Below the pieces are notes generated by a model. The model searched no databases. It worked only from the letters and a program-made list of their open reading frames with translations, and was not told where the DNA came from. Below, one piece after another: positions 45,835-55,779 of a stretch of 64,000 bases of DNA (the first letter of the stretch is position 1; each line of letters starts with the position of its first letter). Location: contig SPAW01000005.1 in the NCBI GenBank assembly GCA_005239465.1, positions 1-64,000 of the forward strand. The letters run 5' to 3'. Source of the stretch: Nitrospira sp. Its GTDB lineage: Bacteria > Nitrospirota > Nitrospiria > Nitrospirales > Nitrospiraceae. The translations under genes were made by a program, and so were the position numbers.

Positions 45835-45896
45835 TACCACACCTGGAAGCAGGGAGGAGGTTCGCTCTGTCGTGTTGAGAGCTCTGCAGACGGATC

Positions 45897-46010
45897 TTGA
45901 GATTCATCAGCTGGGTGCTTCTTGCGGGTACCACCGGAGTCGGGACCCTCTTCGCAGGACAGCCAAAGGGCAAGCCCGACGCCAGTAAGAAACTGTACAC
46001 AAGTCAATGC
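45897..46010 (+). pseudogene. 5' remnant of a cytochrome c gene
   Basis: From a TTG at 45897 the frame gives a good signal peptide (MRFISWVLLAGTTGVGTLFA) followed by KKLYTSQCS, the usual lead-in to a CxxCH heme site. The heme motif itself is missing: the sequence runs into the end of the convergent GH57 gene. A truncated cytochrome gene at a rearrangement junction is the best reading. Confidence 0.5.
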
Positions 46011-48340
46011 TCATACCTGACCCCATTTCCATATCGGACTCCGCCATGGATCCCCAGGACCTCCACCCGCTGCATCTGGGCTCGACAACAGGGATCGGTC
46101 CCACGGCAGCCTGGATGCGCGCAGCGGAATCGGAACTCTACCCATTGCACGGAGGGGGCGAAGGGTCCGAGCGTCACCCCGAAGCGGTGCACCGCGGCCA
46201 TCACTCCACCAGCCGGAATCATCTCGTCCGTTCGCCATGGCTCGTCGGGATCGGTTCTCCACAGCAGTCGCCCCGGACAATTGGTCCGGACAGTCAGCCG
46301 GTCCTCGGACCGGATGGAGGCGATCGGCCGCGCGAACGTCCAGATGAGCGTATGGGGCACGATGGACCGCCTGAGGGTCACCGGGGGCCTACGATCCGCC
46401 GCGCGATAGACATTGCCCAGATGCCGTCGGAACAGATCGTCGAAGTCGGCATCCGAATCCGAGGCTTGGTCGTCGCCAAACCACCAGAACCAGTCGCTGC
46501 CCTCGGCTGCGTAGAGGGAATCGAAGGCGTGCAAGCGGCGTTGTGGAGTTGTCTTGACCTGATCGAGCCAGTCACGGGTTTCCCGCAGAAGGTCCCAAGC
46601 CTGGTTTTCTTCAGCCTCGCCAATCCAGGTGCCGAGATCGTTCCCAGGCCCCGAGCTGTTCTCGTCAATCCAACTCGCCTGGAACAAGTCGTAGACGCGG
46701 GGCAAGGCCGACAGCGGATGCGCGGGCACCCGCCGTGTTGGATTGCCTTCGAGGTATTCGCGGAACGTGACGGTCCGGATCTCAGGATCGCCGGCAAGCG
46801 CCGTATATAGAGCGTGCAGGAACGGCCGCGCCTGTTGCGGATAAGCTCCCCAGGCGTTTTCACCGTCCAGGATGATGGACACGATCCGGTTCGGTGGATC
46901 ATTCACCTGCCACGCGAATCGCTCCTTCAGTTCTCGCAGGAAGTCCATTGCCGCCTGTTGAGGGTCCACATAGCGCTGGTAGTGAAAGCCGATCTTGTCC
47001 GACAGCACGGTGTCCCGGAAAAAGACGGCCACACCGCGGCCCGCTTCATCTTCCGCCCGGTAGGCCAGACAGAGCACGTTCGGGTCCTGGACGTTGTACC
47101 CATACTGCCCCGATCGCTCCAGCACGCCCCGATCTGTGGCGATCCAATGAAGGCCGGCCTTGGCACACAGCGAGACCACCGACTGACCAACCGCGCCTTC
47201 GGCGGGCCACATCCCTACCGGCGGATGGCCGAACCGTTCCTGATAGAAGGTCACGGCCTGATGCACCTGCGCAGTCGCATCCTCCGGCCGGTGAAAGCGC
47301 GTGGGATGCGTGCCACCGTCGCGGTCGATCGTGGCCTGATCAGTGTCTGCAAGCAGCGGAAGTATGGGATGGTAAAAGGGGGTTGTGGAGACTTCGATCT
47401 GTCCGCGGTCCTGAAGCCGGCGATGAACCGCGACCACGTTGCGCATGATCTTGAGCTGCTCATCGACCATCTGAGCGATCTGATCCGAGCGATATCCGCT
47501 GCCTTGCGCGATAAAGCTCAGGGCGGAGGCCACTTCCCCGTTGGGAAGTTTCACCGGCCCCTCTTGGAACTCCGGGCCGAACCAGGACAAATTGAACCAC
47601 ATTTGAAGATCAGTGAGATCCTGAATCGTGAACGAGCGACCGTCCTGGCGTTGCTCGAACAAAGCGCGATAGCGGGGCCAGGGGAAAATCTGGGTGTGCC
47701 AGTCGGCTTCGAAGAACGTGGCGAGGAATTCCTCGCGCTGGGCCGCGGACAGGCGGGACGCCGGGGTCAGGGTTAATTCCAGTGCGCGGTCTGTGGCACC
47801 GCGCTCAGCATAGTCCTCGAGTTGCCACAGGAGGACCGGAGTGAGATTGATCGTAAGGTGAACCTGCGGATAAATTTCCAGCAGGTCGGCCATGGCATAG
47901 TAATCGCGAATGGCGTGCAGGCGCACCCAAGGGAACCGGTACGACCCCTGTGGTCGCTTGGCTTGCAGATCCTTGTAGAGCGGCTGGTGCTGGTGCCAAA
48001 GAATCGCGAGATGAATCTTGGGATCGACCTGGAAGGCGAAGGTACCTGCTGCACATGGGCCAGCTGATGAGCTCCCGTGCAGCCGGTACTCCACCCGATC
48101 CCCATCAGCAAACGGCCCGACATTGATGAACCAATAGCTATTGGCGTCGCGGTTGAAGTTCCACGTGCCTTCCACCTGTTCCGTATTCACCGAGCTGTCC
48201 GGATGCACGATCCGAACGTCGATCCAGGTTCGTTGGCCCTCCTCGATGGGCCAGGTGCCGAACTGGAGGTTGACATTTTGTCCCGCACTGACATGGAACG
48301 GAAAACGAGGCGTGGCCGATGTGAGATGCCAGATCACCAT
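46004..48340 (-). CDS. GH57-family glycoside hydrolase or glucanotransferase
   Basis: A 778-aa protein. Residues 1 to about 105 form a beta-rich domain; the GH57 domain begins with LAILWHQHQPLY (H116, H118), followed by GMWPAEGAVGQ (likely catalytic nucleophile E381) and ILDGENAWGAY with the probable acid/base Asp near 491. GH57 enzymes act on alpha-glucans as amylases, branching enzymes or 4-alpha-glucanotransferases. The last residues (GGVRYGNGVRYEH) look like a non-conserved tail formed at the junction with the cytochrome remnant. No signal peptide, so probably acts on intracellular glucan. Confidence 0.87.
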   Translation of the reverse strand: MVIWHLTSATPRFPFHVSAGQNVNLQFGTWPIEEGQRTWIDVRIVHPDSSVNTEQVEGTWNFNRDANSYWFINVGPFADGDRVEYRLHGSSSAGPCAAGTFAFQVDPKIHLAILWHQHQPLYKDLQAKRPQGSYRFPWVRLHAIRDYYAMADLLEIYPQVHLTINLTPVLLWQLEDYAERGATDRALELTLTPASRLSAAQREEFLATFFEADWHTQIFPWPRYRALFEQRQDGRSFTIQDLTDLQMWFNLSWFGPEFQEGPVKLPNGEVASALSFIAQGSGYRSDQIAQMVDEQLKIMRNVVAVHRRLQDRGQIEVSTTPFYHPILPLLADTDQATIDRDGGTHPTRFHRPEDATAQVHQAVTFYQERFGHPPVGMWPAEGAVGQSVVSLCAKAGLHWIATDRGVLERSGQYGYNVQDPNVLCLAYRAEDEAGRGVAVFFRDTVLSDKIGFHYQRYVDPQQAAMDFLRELKERFAWQVNDPPNRIVSIILDGENAWGAYPQQARPFLHALYTALAGDPEIRTVTFREYLEGNPTRRVPAHPLSALPRVYDLFQASWIDENSSGPGNDLGTWIGEAEENQAWDLLRETRDWLDQVKTTPQRRLHAFDSLYAAEGSDWFWWFGDDQASDSDADFDDLFRRHLGNVYRAADRRPPVTLRRSIVPHTLIWTFARPIASIRSEDRLTVRTNCPGRLLWRTDPDEPWRTDEMIPAGGVMAAVHRFGVTLGPFAPSVQWVEFRFRCAHPGCRGTDPCCRAQMQRVEVLGIHGGVRYGNGVRYEH

Positions 48341-48409
48341 GGGCTATGACGCTCCAGCTCCGTCCGTCTCATCGTGGCCGTAGAACTGCGGTCTCTCAAG
48401 ATCACCTCA

Positions 48410-49078
48410 TCAGCTGCCCGGCCGCTCACCAATCTGTTCTCGTGACTTCCTCTTCCATCGTGGGGAAAAGGCTGGCGTTGCCGCCGCATAGCGTGCATAG
48501 GTCTCGCCGAATTCCGCACGGACCTCTGCCTCCTCTTTGTGCGCGAGATGGACATACATCCCCACCAGTATGGGGAACATGAGCAGCGTGGGAATGGTTG
48601 GCCACTGCAGGAGGAAACCGAGCATGATCACGATGAAGGCCGCATACTGAGGATGTCTCATCCAGGCATAGGGTCCGGTCGTGGCCAGCGTCTGGGCCCG
48701 TTGCGCTCGATACAAGACTTCCCACGAGGCCGCCAGCAGGATTAATCCCCCGAAGATCAGCAGCTCGCTGAAAATGTGCACGGGATCAACATGCGCATGG
48801 CCTTTCATGCCCAGCAGGGTATGCCAGAGATGCCCGGTTTCATGAGACAACACGTTGACTTCGGGATACTGACTCGCCAGCCATCCCGACAGCAGATAGA
48901 TGGTCAATGGAAACCCATACATCTCCGCAAACAGGGCCACGATAAACGCTGAAAACGCGCCCAGGGATCGCCAATCGCGTGTCGTCCGCGGACGCGTGAA
49001 GCTGAACGCGAAGAGGATAAACACCACCGAGTTGATGACCACTAGCGACCACAACCCATAGGCTGGTCCTTCATCCAT
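48410..49078 (-). CDS. Isoprenylcysteine-carboxyl-methyltransferase-like membrane protein
   Basis: A 222-aa membrane protein with about five helices and the C-terminal methyltransferase motif: TTGPYAWMRHPQYAAFIVIMLGF followed by HKEEAEVRAEFGETYARYAA. This RHPxY/EE pattern defines the ICMT/PEMT/NnrU-like group of SAM-dependent membrane methyltransferases. The start at 49078 has GGAGGA upstream; its first 8 nt overlap the upstream gene. The substrate is unknown. Confidence 0.83.
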   Translation of the reverse strand: MDEGPAYGLWSLVVINSVVFILFAFSFTRPRTTRDWRSLGAFSAFIVALFAEMYGFPLTIYLLSGWLASQYPEVNVLSHETGHLWHTLLGMKGHAHVDPVHIFSELLIFGGLILLAASWEVLYRAQRAQTLATTGPYAWMRHPQYAAFIVIMLGFLLQWPTIPTLLMFPILVGMYVHLAHKEEAEVRAEFGETYARYAAATPAFSPRWKRKSREQIGERPGS

Positions 49079-49310
49079 GGGAATGTCCTCCGGTGTTGTC
49101 CTGTGAGCTGGCCTGCTTCTTGCCATGTTGAGGTTCGGCGACATGGTCGCCATGTCGCCCGTGCAGAAAGAGATGGAGCAATGGACAAGCAAGCAGAAAC
49201 ACATACGGCAGTGCACCGAAGAGATGAGCCCGGTGCTCGGTGAGCAGGAAAAACCCGAGGATGGCCAAAATGGCACACAGCAGGATCGCTCGTAAGCAAT
49301 GGTTCACCAT
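49071..49310 (-). CDS. DUF2933-type small membrane protein
   Basis: A 79-aa protein with two hydrophobic segments, a TEHRAHLFGALPYVFLLACPLLHLFLHG core, and a His-rich tail ending in HSHG. This matches DUF2933 proteins, which are often found in metal-resistance regions and may bind metal with their His-rich end. AGAGGAGG precedes the ATG. It overlaps the methyltransferase gene by 8 nt. Confidence 0.82.
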   Translation of the reverse strand: MVNHCLRAILLCAILAILGFFLLTEHRAHLFGALPYVFLLACPLLHLFLHGRHGDHVAEPQHGKKQASSQDNTGGHSHG

Positions 49311-49433
49311 CGGAAGTTCCTCCTCTCAGCAACGCCCACGATTGCCTTCCGCTCCACCCGCACAAGAGCTTCTCTGTGAACCCCGATGTCCTCCTGCGCT
49401 GCCGTCCTCACTCCTACCAGAGGGTATCGTCTC

Positions 49434-51278
49434 CTATACATAAGCATTGGCGGCATATTGCTGGACCATCCGGTGTGTGTTGAAAAACGAGGCATTGAAC
49501 GCAATGGTAGACCGCATGATCTCACCCCATCGCTCCTGGTTCTGATAGAACAAGGGCGCAATCACCCCGCGCAGCTTCTCATACAACTCGCACGCATCCT
49601 GATCGCGGCTCCCTTCCTGCGAAATGGATTCAGCTGACCCTGGTCCGATGGACCACCCTGTAGTCCCCTCAATATGACCTTCGATCCACCAACCATCGAG
49701 CACGCTGAAGCTTGGTACCCCGTTGTGCGCGGCCTTCATCCCGGAAGTTCCAGAGGCTTCCAAGGGTGGGAGTGGCGTGTTCAACCACAGGTCGACGCCT
49801 GCGGTGAGAAGCTTGGCCAAGCGCAGGTCGTAATTTTCTAAGTAGACGATCGAGATCTCCGGCTTGAGCTGCTCAGCGATGTGGTTGATCCGCCGAATGA
49901 TCTCTTTTCCCGGCTCGTCCTTGGGATGGGCTTTCCCCGCAAAAATGAATTGGATCGAACCCACCGTGCGGGCAATGTCGAGTAACTGGCTCGGCTCCGA
50001 AAGGACGAGATCTGCCCGCTTATACTGGGTGGCGCGACGTGCGAATCCAATGGTCAGCGCGTCGTCGCGGAACGGCAACGACGTCCGTTTCCGGATCTCC
50101 TCAAGCAATCGTGCCTTCGCTTGAACATGCGCCGCCCAGATCTCTTGGGTCGGAATGCCGATGGCATAGCGGAGGGCGAAAGGATCAGTCCGCCAACAAG
50201 GGATATGCCGGTCATAAAGCTGCTGGAAGCTGGGAGACGTCCAGGTGGCCGAATGCACACCGTTCGTAATGGAGTCGATCGCATACCCCGGGAACATTTC
50301 CTGCGAAACTTCCCCGTGGCGCTTGGCGACGCCGTTTACATAGGTGCTCATATTCAAAGCGAGCAGAGTCATGTTGAGTCGGTCCCGCCCGGCCAGCATC
50401 TGCAACACTTCTAGAGGCAACAAGTCACCCATGACCTGTTGCACGAGGCCATAGTCAAACTGATCATGGCCGGCCGATACCGGCGTATGGGTCGTGAAGA
50501 CGCACAGGCTTCGGACCCTGACGAAATCCCACTCCGTCGTGCTTGTCGCCTTTGACGTCCGCAAGAGTTCGAGGGCCAGCAATGCCGCATGACCTTCGTT
50601 CATGTGGAACCGTTCGATGTGGGTGTAGCCCAAGGCTTGGAGCATTCGGACGCCGCCGATGCCCAGCACGATTTCCTGAGCCAGGCGGTACCGTTCATCG
50701 CCACCATACAGATAACCGGTCAGCTCCCGATCGCTCGCTACATTCTCCTCGACATTCGTATCTAAGAGCACCAAGGGAATTACATAGCCCGTGAGGCCAG
50801 TGATGTCATACTGCCATGCCCGGACGACGACGGGGCGGCCTTCAATGGACACGTGGATCGTCGGAGGGAGCAACCGGGCGAACTGTGAGGGGTCCCACTG
50901 CACGGGACGCTCATGCTGGTTTCCCCATTGGTCCAAGGTCTGCTCGAAGTACCCCTTCCAATAGAGCAAGCTGACGCCGACAACCGGAATCTTCAGATCG
51001 GCACAGGATCGCAATGTGTCCCCGGCCAGCACTCCGAGGCCGCCGCTATAGGTAGGCATGCGGGGATCCATCGCCACTTCCATGGAGAAGTAGGCGATGC
51101 GCCGTACCGTCTCCGCGGCACCAGCGTCTGGACTTGCCAAGGCCCCAGCATATTTCTCGGGTGCAGCGAGAAATGCTCGCTTGCAGAGATCCGAGCAAAG
51201 ATAGAACGACTGTCCTTGATACGAGACGACGAAGCTCGTCTCGACGGACACTGTCATGCCGCACACGGGATCCTTCAT
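49434..51278 (-). CDS. glgP: YHS domain fused to alpha-glucan phosphorylase
   Basis: A 614-aa protein. Residues 1 to about 45 form a YHS metal-binding domain (KDPVCGMTV, then YLCSDLCKRAFLAAPEKY) as seen in copper P-type ATPases. The rest is a complete GT35 phosphorylase: YFSMEVAMDPRMPTYSGG, HMNEGHAALLAL, TTHTPVSAGHDQF and the pyridoxal-phosphate lysine in GTSGMKAAHNG. Start at 51278 chosen because AAGGGG lies 5 nt upstream; a longer start adds 7 residues. It is a paralogue of 20726-22450 but with the added domain. A metal-responsive or metal-bound phosphorylase is suggested, which is unusual. Confidence 0.88.
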   Translation of the reverse strand: MKDPVCGMTVSVETSFVVSYQGQSFYLCSDLCKRAFLAAPEKYAGALASPDAGAAETVRRIAYFSMEVAMDPRMPTYSGGLGVLAGDTLRSCADLKIPVVGVSLLYWKGYFEQTLDQWGNQHERPVQWDPSQFARLLPPTIHVSIEGRPVVVRAWQYDITGLTGYVIPLVLLDTNVEENVASDRELTGYLYGGDERYRLAQEIVLGIGGVRMLQALGYTHIERFHMNEGHAALLALELLRTSKATSTTEWDFVRVRSLCVFTTHTPVSAGHDQFDYGLVQQVMGDLLPLEVLQMLAGRDRLNMTLLALNMSTYVNGVAKRHGEVSQEMFPGYAIDSITNGVHSATWTSPSFQQLYDRHIPCWRTDPFALRYAIGIPTQEIWAAHVQAKARLLEEIRKRTSLPFRDDALTIGFARRATQYKRADLVLSEPSQLLDIARTVGSIQFIFAGKAHPKDEPGKEIIRRINHIAEQLKPEISIVYLENYDLRLAKLLTAGVDLWLNTPLPPLEASGTSGMKAAHNGVPSFSVLDGWWIEGHIEGTTGWSIGPGSAESISQEGSRDQDACELYEKLRGVIAPLFYQNQERWGEIMRSTIAFNASFFNTHRMVQQYAANAYV

Positions 51279-51312
51279 GGGTTCCCCTTGCCAGGCCATT
51301 TGTGACCCTTTA

Positions 51313-51450
51313 AGGGGTCGGACCCATTACTGCTTCCTCAACCAAATCCGCTCGGTGTTGCTCAGCCGTCTTCACGATCTCGGTTGCTGGATCACCTTCA
51401 GCCTGCAGTATGTCCACAATCATCACTTTCTGCTCGAGCCCCCGTTGGAG
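51313..51450 (-). pseudogene. Possible universal stress protein remnant
   Basis: The minus strand reads QKVMIVDILQAEGDPATEIV and then KTAEQHRADLV followed by VMG, which matches the second half of the UspA pattern (GdPaxeIvkxAexxxaDLIVMG) with a short insertion before VMG. There is no start codon or N-terminal half. It lies between the PepSY and YHS-phosphorylase genes. Confidence 0.4.
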
Positions 51451-51521
51451 CTACTGCATCGATCGAATCATGTGATACCTGCTCGCTTCGTGCGCCTGCT
51501 GTCATTCGCCGTCGTTAGCCT

Positions 51522-51869
51522 TCAACAACACTTCTCCATTTCAGGTTTCTTTTTCTCAATACTGGTGACGGCGCCGGTCGCACTGTCTACGATTGCCTCC
51601 ATCACAGTTCCATCAGTGGTCACCACCTCTACTTCCCACACGATGTTTCCTTGCTTTTTTTCCAACTCAGCCTCAATCACCGTTCCCTGAACTTTCTCGG
51701 AAGCAGCCTTGATGGCTTGCTCGATCGTGACCTTGGCTTCTGATGCCATCTCGGCCTTCGCTTTGAGTACGTCCTCCTTCATTTTTCCCATCATATGACC
51801 GCAGGCAGACACACTGAACACAAGCACTGCCCCAACCAGTACCGTTCTTCCTCTTCCATACCGCATCAT
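51522..51869 (-). CDS. PepSY-domain lipoprotein
   Basis: A 115-aa lipoprotein (lipobox VSAC) with a helical linker and a PepSY-like domain (AIKAASEKVQGTVIEAELEK, then WEVEVVTTDGTVMEAIVDSATG). The tail KCC may bind metal. PepSY domains occur in metal-uptake and regulatory proteins and may act as inhibitors or sensors. It is located in a copper-related region next to a Met-rich protein. Confidence 0.8.
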   Translation of the reverse strand: MMRYGRGRTVLVGAVLVFSVSACGHMMGKMKEDVLKAKAEMASEAKVTIEQAIKAASEKVQGTVIEAELEKKQGNIVWEVEVVTTDGTVMEAIVDSATGAVTSIEKKKPEMEKCC

Positions 51870-51954
51870 GGTTATCTCCTCCTGATTAAACCCGGAGTTT
51901 CCTGGAAGCCCTCTTGTTTGACGTCACCGCTGTATTGGATTGCGATGCTCCCCG

Positions 51955-52302
51955 TCACTCTTTCTCTCTCTTCATCATCCGCTGATGTTCCTCCATCATT
52001 CGTTCGTGCTGTTTCATCATCTCCTTCATCCGTTCCATCCGCATCTCCATCGTGTCTTTCATCGTGGGATCTAGAGCCATCCCCTTCATCATGCCCATCA
52101 TCTCGTGCATCATCCTCATCATCTCATGCATCATCTGCATGTCCTGGTGCTCCATTTCCTTCCCTTGCATCATAGGCATCTGCCCTTCTTCCATCATGCC
52201 AGAGCCCATCATCCCCTTGTCCTTCATGTCCGCGTATGACAGCGCAGGTACAAGCAAAAGCATGACCAAGATCAGGGTTACAGCCTTCATTTGTGTTTTC
52301 AT
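51955..52302 (-). CDS. Exported Met/His-rich protein, probable copper binder
   Basis: A 115-aa protein with a signal peptide (cleavage near SYA). About one third of the mature residues are Met, mostly as doublets and arranged in a helical rhythm (MMHEMM, RMMHEMM, GMMKGM), with several His. Such Met-rich segments bind Cu(I) or Ag(I) in the periplasm. GGGGAAG lies before the ATG at 52302. No specific family was recognised. Its neighbours are an RND pump tail and a PepSY lipoprotein. Confidence 0.75.
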   Translation of the reverse strand: MKTQMKAVTLILVMLLLVPALSYADMKDKGMMGSGMMEEGQMPMMQGKEMEHQDMQMMHEMMRMMHEMMGMMKGMALDPTMKDTMEMRMERMKEMMKQHERMMEEHQRMMKREKE

Positions 52303-52339
52303 GGTAGTCTTCTTCCCCTTTGGTTGTTGGTGTCTACGT

Positions 52340-52500
52340 TCAATGGTCCCCATTTTGAATTCTTCCTTGGAATTCCACTTTCTTCCCCTGCGTCCACCAT
52401 CGCCAGGGCACATAGATCGCGGGGATCACAAACAGCGTCAGCAGCATGGCGGACAACACCCCGCCGACCATCGGCTCATCGCTCGGCATGATATGCGTGC
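52340..52500 (-). pseudogene. Orphan C-terminal tail of a CusA-type RND pump (tail 1)
   Basis: The minus strand encodes [20 protein letters not shown] and YVPWRWW and ends at TGA 52342-52340. This is the last membrane helix of heavy-metal RND pumps; the intact version is at 63544. The preceding part of the pump is missing: upstream lies the truncated YHS-phosphorylase. A deletion or recombination joined the two. Confidence 0.75.
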
Positions 52501-52536
52501 AAGCCGACATCCCGAGAGCCAGAGTGACACCGAGGC

Positions 52537-52890
52537 ATCATCCAGATGCTGTTCGAAATACCCGCGCGCATAGAGGAGACTGACCGCAACGATGGGGATC
52601 TTGAGATCGGCGCAGGATCGCAACATGTCACCCGCTAACACCCCCAAGCCACCGCTGTAAGTCGGCATGCCCGGGTCCATCGCGACTTCTATCGAGAAAT
52701 AGGCGATGCGCCTGGCCACGTCCACGACGCCCTGGGCTGCTCCTGCGGGTATAGCCGCATAGCGTTCCGGTGTGGCCAAGAAGGTTCGCTTGCAGAGATC
52801 GGAGCAGAACCGAATCTCTCGTCCCTGATAGACGACAGAGAGTCCTTCACCAACCGGAATCATCATGCCGCAAACAGGATCCGTGGTCAT
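52537..52890 (-). pseudogene. Truncated second copy of the YHS-phosphorylase
   Basis: From the ATG at 52890 the first 118 residues parallel the intact gene at 49434 ([67 protein letters not shown]), then similarity stops and the frame runs into RND sequence on to a stop at 52438. The YHS domain is complete, so a YHS peptide could still be made. Its start overlaps the ATPase stop by 4 nt (ATGA), so it was once translated with that gene. Confidence 0.8.
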
Positions 52891-55625
52891 TGGTCGGCCT
52901 TTCGTGACCGCTGGGCCTGGCGCACAACCTTCACCATCTCCAACATGACCAGCGGGATAGTACCCACGGCAAGCAGCAGGAAACAATCGGCGAGCGACAG
53001 GAATGACGTCTTCAGGAAGCGGCCTAACGTCGCGTTGTGATGGCTCCACACCTGGAGGCCGAAAGAAACGGACACGACGATGGCGAGGTTGATGTTCGAG
53101 AGCAGAGAGATGCGCCAGACGGGCTTGGTTACACTCCGACCGCCGAAGGCTCGCAGGAGTTCGGCGAAGACCAGAGTCGCAAAGGCCTCGGTGCGGGCCA
53201 TTTCTTCGGTTCCCGTCTTCAAGCCGTAGAGGTACACCGCGAACGACACGCCGGCCGTGAGGCAGCCGGTGAGGAACATCGTAACAAGGAAGCTGCGGTC
53301 GGTGATACGCTCAGACCGGCGACGCGGGCGGTGCTTCATCACGTCGGGGTCGATGGGGTCGGTGGCGAGGCAGAGCGCGGGCAAGCCGTCGGTGACGAGA
53401 TTAATCCAGAGCAGGTGAATCGGCTGGAGCGGGGTCGGGAAACCCACGACCACGCAGATGGTCATCAGCAGCAGTTCACCCGTGTTGCCTGCCAGCAGGT
53501 ATTGGAGCGTCTTACGGATGTTGTCGTAGATACCGCGGCCCTCTTCAACGGCGGCGACGATCGAGGCGAAGTTGTCGTCGGTGATGATCATATCCGACGC
53601 CTGCTTGGTGACTTCCGTTCCTGATTCCCCCATGGCGATGCCGATGTCGGCACCTTTGATGGCGGGGGCGTCGTTGACGCCGTCGCCCGTCATCGCGACC
53701 ACCGCATCGTTCGCTTTCCAGGCTCGAATGATGCGCAGTTTGTGCTCGGCGGTGACGCGGGCATACACGGCGACTTGGGGCGCGATTTTCCGCAGTTCTG
53801 CATCGGATAGCTTGTCCAACTCCGGCCCAGCGAGGGCGGCGTCGTCACCCGACGCGATGCCGAGTTCCCGCGCAATGGCCATCGCGGTGTGCGGATGGTC
53901 TCCGGTAATCATCACCACGCGAATGCCAGCGGCGCGACATTTTGCGACGGCCTCTTTGGCCTCCTGACGCGGCGGATCATACATCCCTGACAGACCGACG
54001 AACACGAGATCGCGTTCCACGGCTGGCGCGGTAAGGTCAGCGGACGACGCGTTGTCCAGGTCCCGATAGGCCGAACCGAGCACGCGCAGGGCTTGCTGCG
54101 CCATCGCATCGTTGTGCGCCACAATGTTCCGGCGATCTTGCTCGGTCAGGAGACGGACCCCGGTGCTGGTGTAGAGGTTTGTGCAGCGCTCTAATAGTAC
54201 GTCGGGAGCGCCGTTGATGAAGGCGCGGAGCTTCCCGTCCGGCATCCGGCGGATGACCGTGCTCCGTTTGCGGTCGGAGTCGAACGGGAGTTCGTGCTGC
54301 TTCGGCAGGTCCTGCTCAATGCGCTTCCGGTTTCCGCCTGCTTTGCGACCGGCAGCGAGCAAGGCGCCTTCGGTGGGGTCGCCGATGACGTTCCACGTCC
54401 CGTCTTCCTGGACGAGATGGGCGTTGTTGCAGCCGAGGAGGACGGTCGCCAGTTCGAGCAACGGCGCGGCATGCTGCGCGTCCGTTTTCTTGCCCTCGAC
54501 GCACACGTCACCATCCGGCCCGTAGCCTTCGCCGGTGACGTCGTAGCGTTGGCCTGCGACGTAGAGAGCACGCACGGTCATTTTGCCGACCGTCAATGTG
54601 CCGGTCTTGTCCGTGCAGATGACCGTCGTTGAGCCGAGCGTCTCGACCGCCGGCAGTTTGCGCACGAGCGCACGGCGGCGGGACATGCGCAATACCCCGA
54701 GCGCGAGCGCAACCGTGACGACTGCGGGCAGCCCTTCCGGCACGGCGGCCACGGCAAGGCTGACCGAGGTCATGAAGAACTCGAAGGGCGGTATCCCGCG
54801 CAGCAGCCCAAGCCCGAACAGCAGCGCGACGATGGCCAAGGTTGCCCACACGAGGAGATGTCCGAACGAGTCGAGCTTCTTCTGCAGAGGCGTGCCTGCC
54901 TCCGCCCCAGCCTCTTCTATAAGACCGGCGATGCGACCTAGTTCCGTGTCCATTGCCGTGGCCACCACGACCGCCTGTCCGGTGCCCGCCGCGACGCTGG
55001 TTCCCATAAAGACCATGTTTTCGCGGTCTCCGAGCGGGATGTCGCCCTGCTCCAACGCGGCAGCCTGCTTTGTTACCGCATGCGATTCGCCGGTCAGCGC
55101 AGACTCGATACACTTGAGCGAGGCCGCCTCCAGGAGTCGTGCGTCGGCCGCAACCAGGTCACCGGCTTCCAGCGCGAGGATGTCACCTGCGACGACGCCC
55201 GAGGCGGGAATCGAAGTGACCTGTCCGTCACGCTGCACCGTGGCGTGGGGCGAAGTCATCTTTTTGAGCGCCGCGATAGATTTCTCGGCCTTGAATTCCT
55301 GGTAGAAGCCGATGACGGCGTTGAGGATGACAATGGTGAGGATGGCGATGGCATCCATCCGTTCGCCAAGCAGGCCGGAGATCACAGCCGCGGCGATGAG
55401 AACCCAGATGATCAGACTCTTGAACTGGGCGAGGAACATCTGGAGCGGGCTGATGGGTTTGCCTTCTTTCAGCTCGTTCGGGCCGTTCGCGGCAAGTCGA
55501 CGCGCAGCCTCCGGCGCAGAAAGTCCGGAGACTGCGGAGCCGAGTTGGACCAACACTTCCTCGGCTGACTGGCTGTGCCAGGCGTTGCCTTTCGGTTGTG
55601 CGGCAATGGCGGGTGCTGTGGTCAT
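52887..55625 (-). CDS. Cation-transporting P-type ATPase (P2/Ca2+-type)
   Basis: A 912-aa membrane pump with the N-terminal cation-ATPase domain ([20 protein letters not shown]), the TGES actuator loop, the PEGLP motif, the phosphorylated Asp in DKTGTLT, and the [10 protein letters not shown] hinge. The C-terminal half has the extra membrane helices and DPID region of P2 types. It exports Ca2+, Mn2+ or another divalent cation; it is not a CPx copper ATPase. The ATG at 55625 is chosen; a start 9 codons earlier (55652) is possible. The truncated YHS gene overlaps its stop. Confidence 0.9.
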   Translation of the reverse strand: MTTAPAIAAQPKGNAWHSQSAEEVLVQLGSAVSGLSAPEAARRLAANGPNELKEGKPISPLQMFLAQFKSLIIWVLIAAAVISGLLGERMDAIAILTIVILNAVIGFYQEFKAEKSIAALKKMTSPHATVQRDGQVTSIPASGVVAGDILALEAGDLVAADARLLEAASLKCIESALTGESHAVTKQAAALEQGDIPLGDRENMVFMGTSVAAGTGQAVVVATAMDTELGRIAGLIEEAGAEAGTPLQKKLDSFGHLLVWATLAIVALLFGLGLLRGIPPFEFFMTSVSLAVAAVPEGLPAVVTVALALGVLRMSRRRALVRKLPAVETLGSTTVICTDKTGTLTVGKMTVRALYVAGQRYDVTGEGYGPDGDVCVEGKKTDAQHAAPLLELATVLLGCNNAHLVQEDGTWNVIGDPTEGALLAAGRKAGGNRKRIEQDLPKQHELPFDSDRKRSTVIRRMPDGKLRAFINGAPDVLLERCTNLYTSTGVRLLTEQDRRNIVAHNDAMAQQALRVLGSAYRDLDNASSADLTAPAVERDLVFVGLSGMYDPPRQEAKEAVAKCRAAGIRVVMITGDHPHTAMAIARELGIASGDDAALAGPELDKLSDAELRKIAPQVAVYARVTAEHKLRIIRAWKANDAVVAMTGDGVNDAPAIKGADIGIAMGESGTEVTKQASDMIITDDNFASIVAAVEEGRGIYDNIRKTLQYLLAGNTGELLLMTICVVVGFPTPLQPIHLLWINLVTDGLPALCLATDPIDPDVMKHRPRRRSERITDRSFLVTMFLTGCLTAGVSFAVYLYGLKTGTEEMARTEAFATLVFAELLRAFGGRSVTKPVWRISLLSNINLAIVVSVSFGLQVWSHHNATLGRFLKTSFLSLADCFLLLAVGTIPLVMLEMVKVVRQAQRSRKADQ

Positions 55626-55779
55626 ACGGGGACTTCTTTCGAATCGAGACATTGCGTGCGGATCCCCTTCCGCTCCTGTACTGCGGGGTAGACGTCTGGG
55701 TCGATGATGACAACGAGCCGAAGCATCTGAGCGTTCAGAAACCAGTCGATCACCTTGGCACCTTCTCCTCCACGAGGAT

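Noticed and set aside
50543-51305. Plus-strand frames opposite the YHS-phosphorylase
   Set aside because: Antisense shadows of a clear minus-strand gene.
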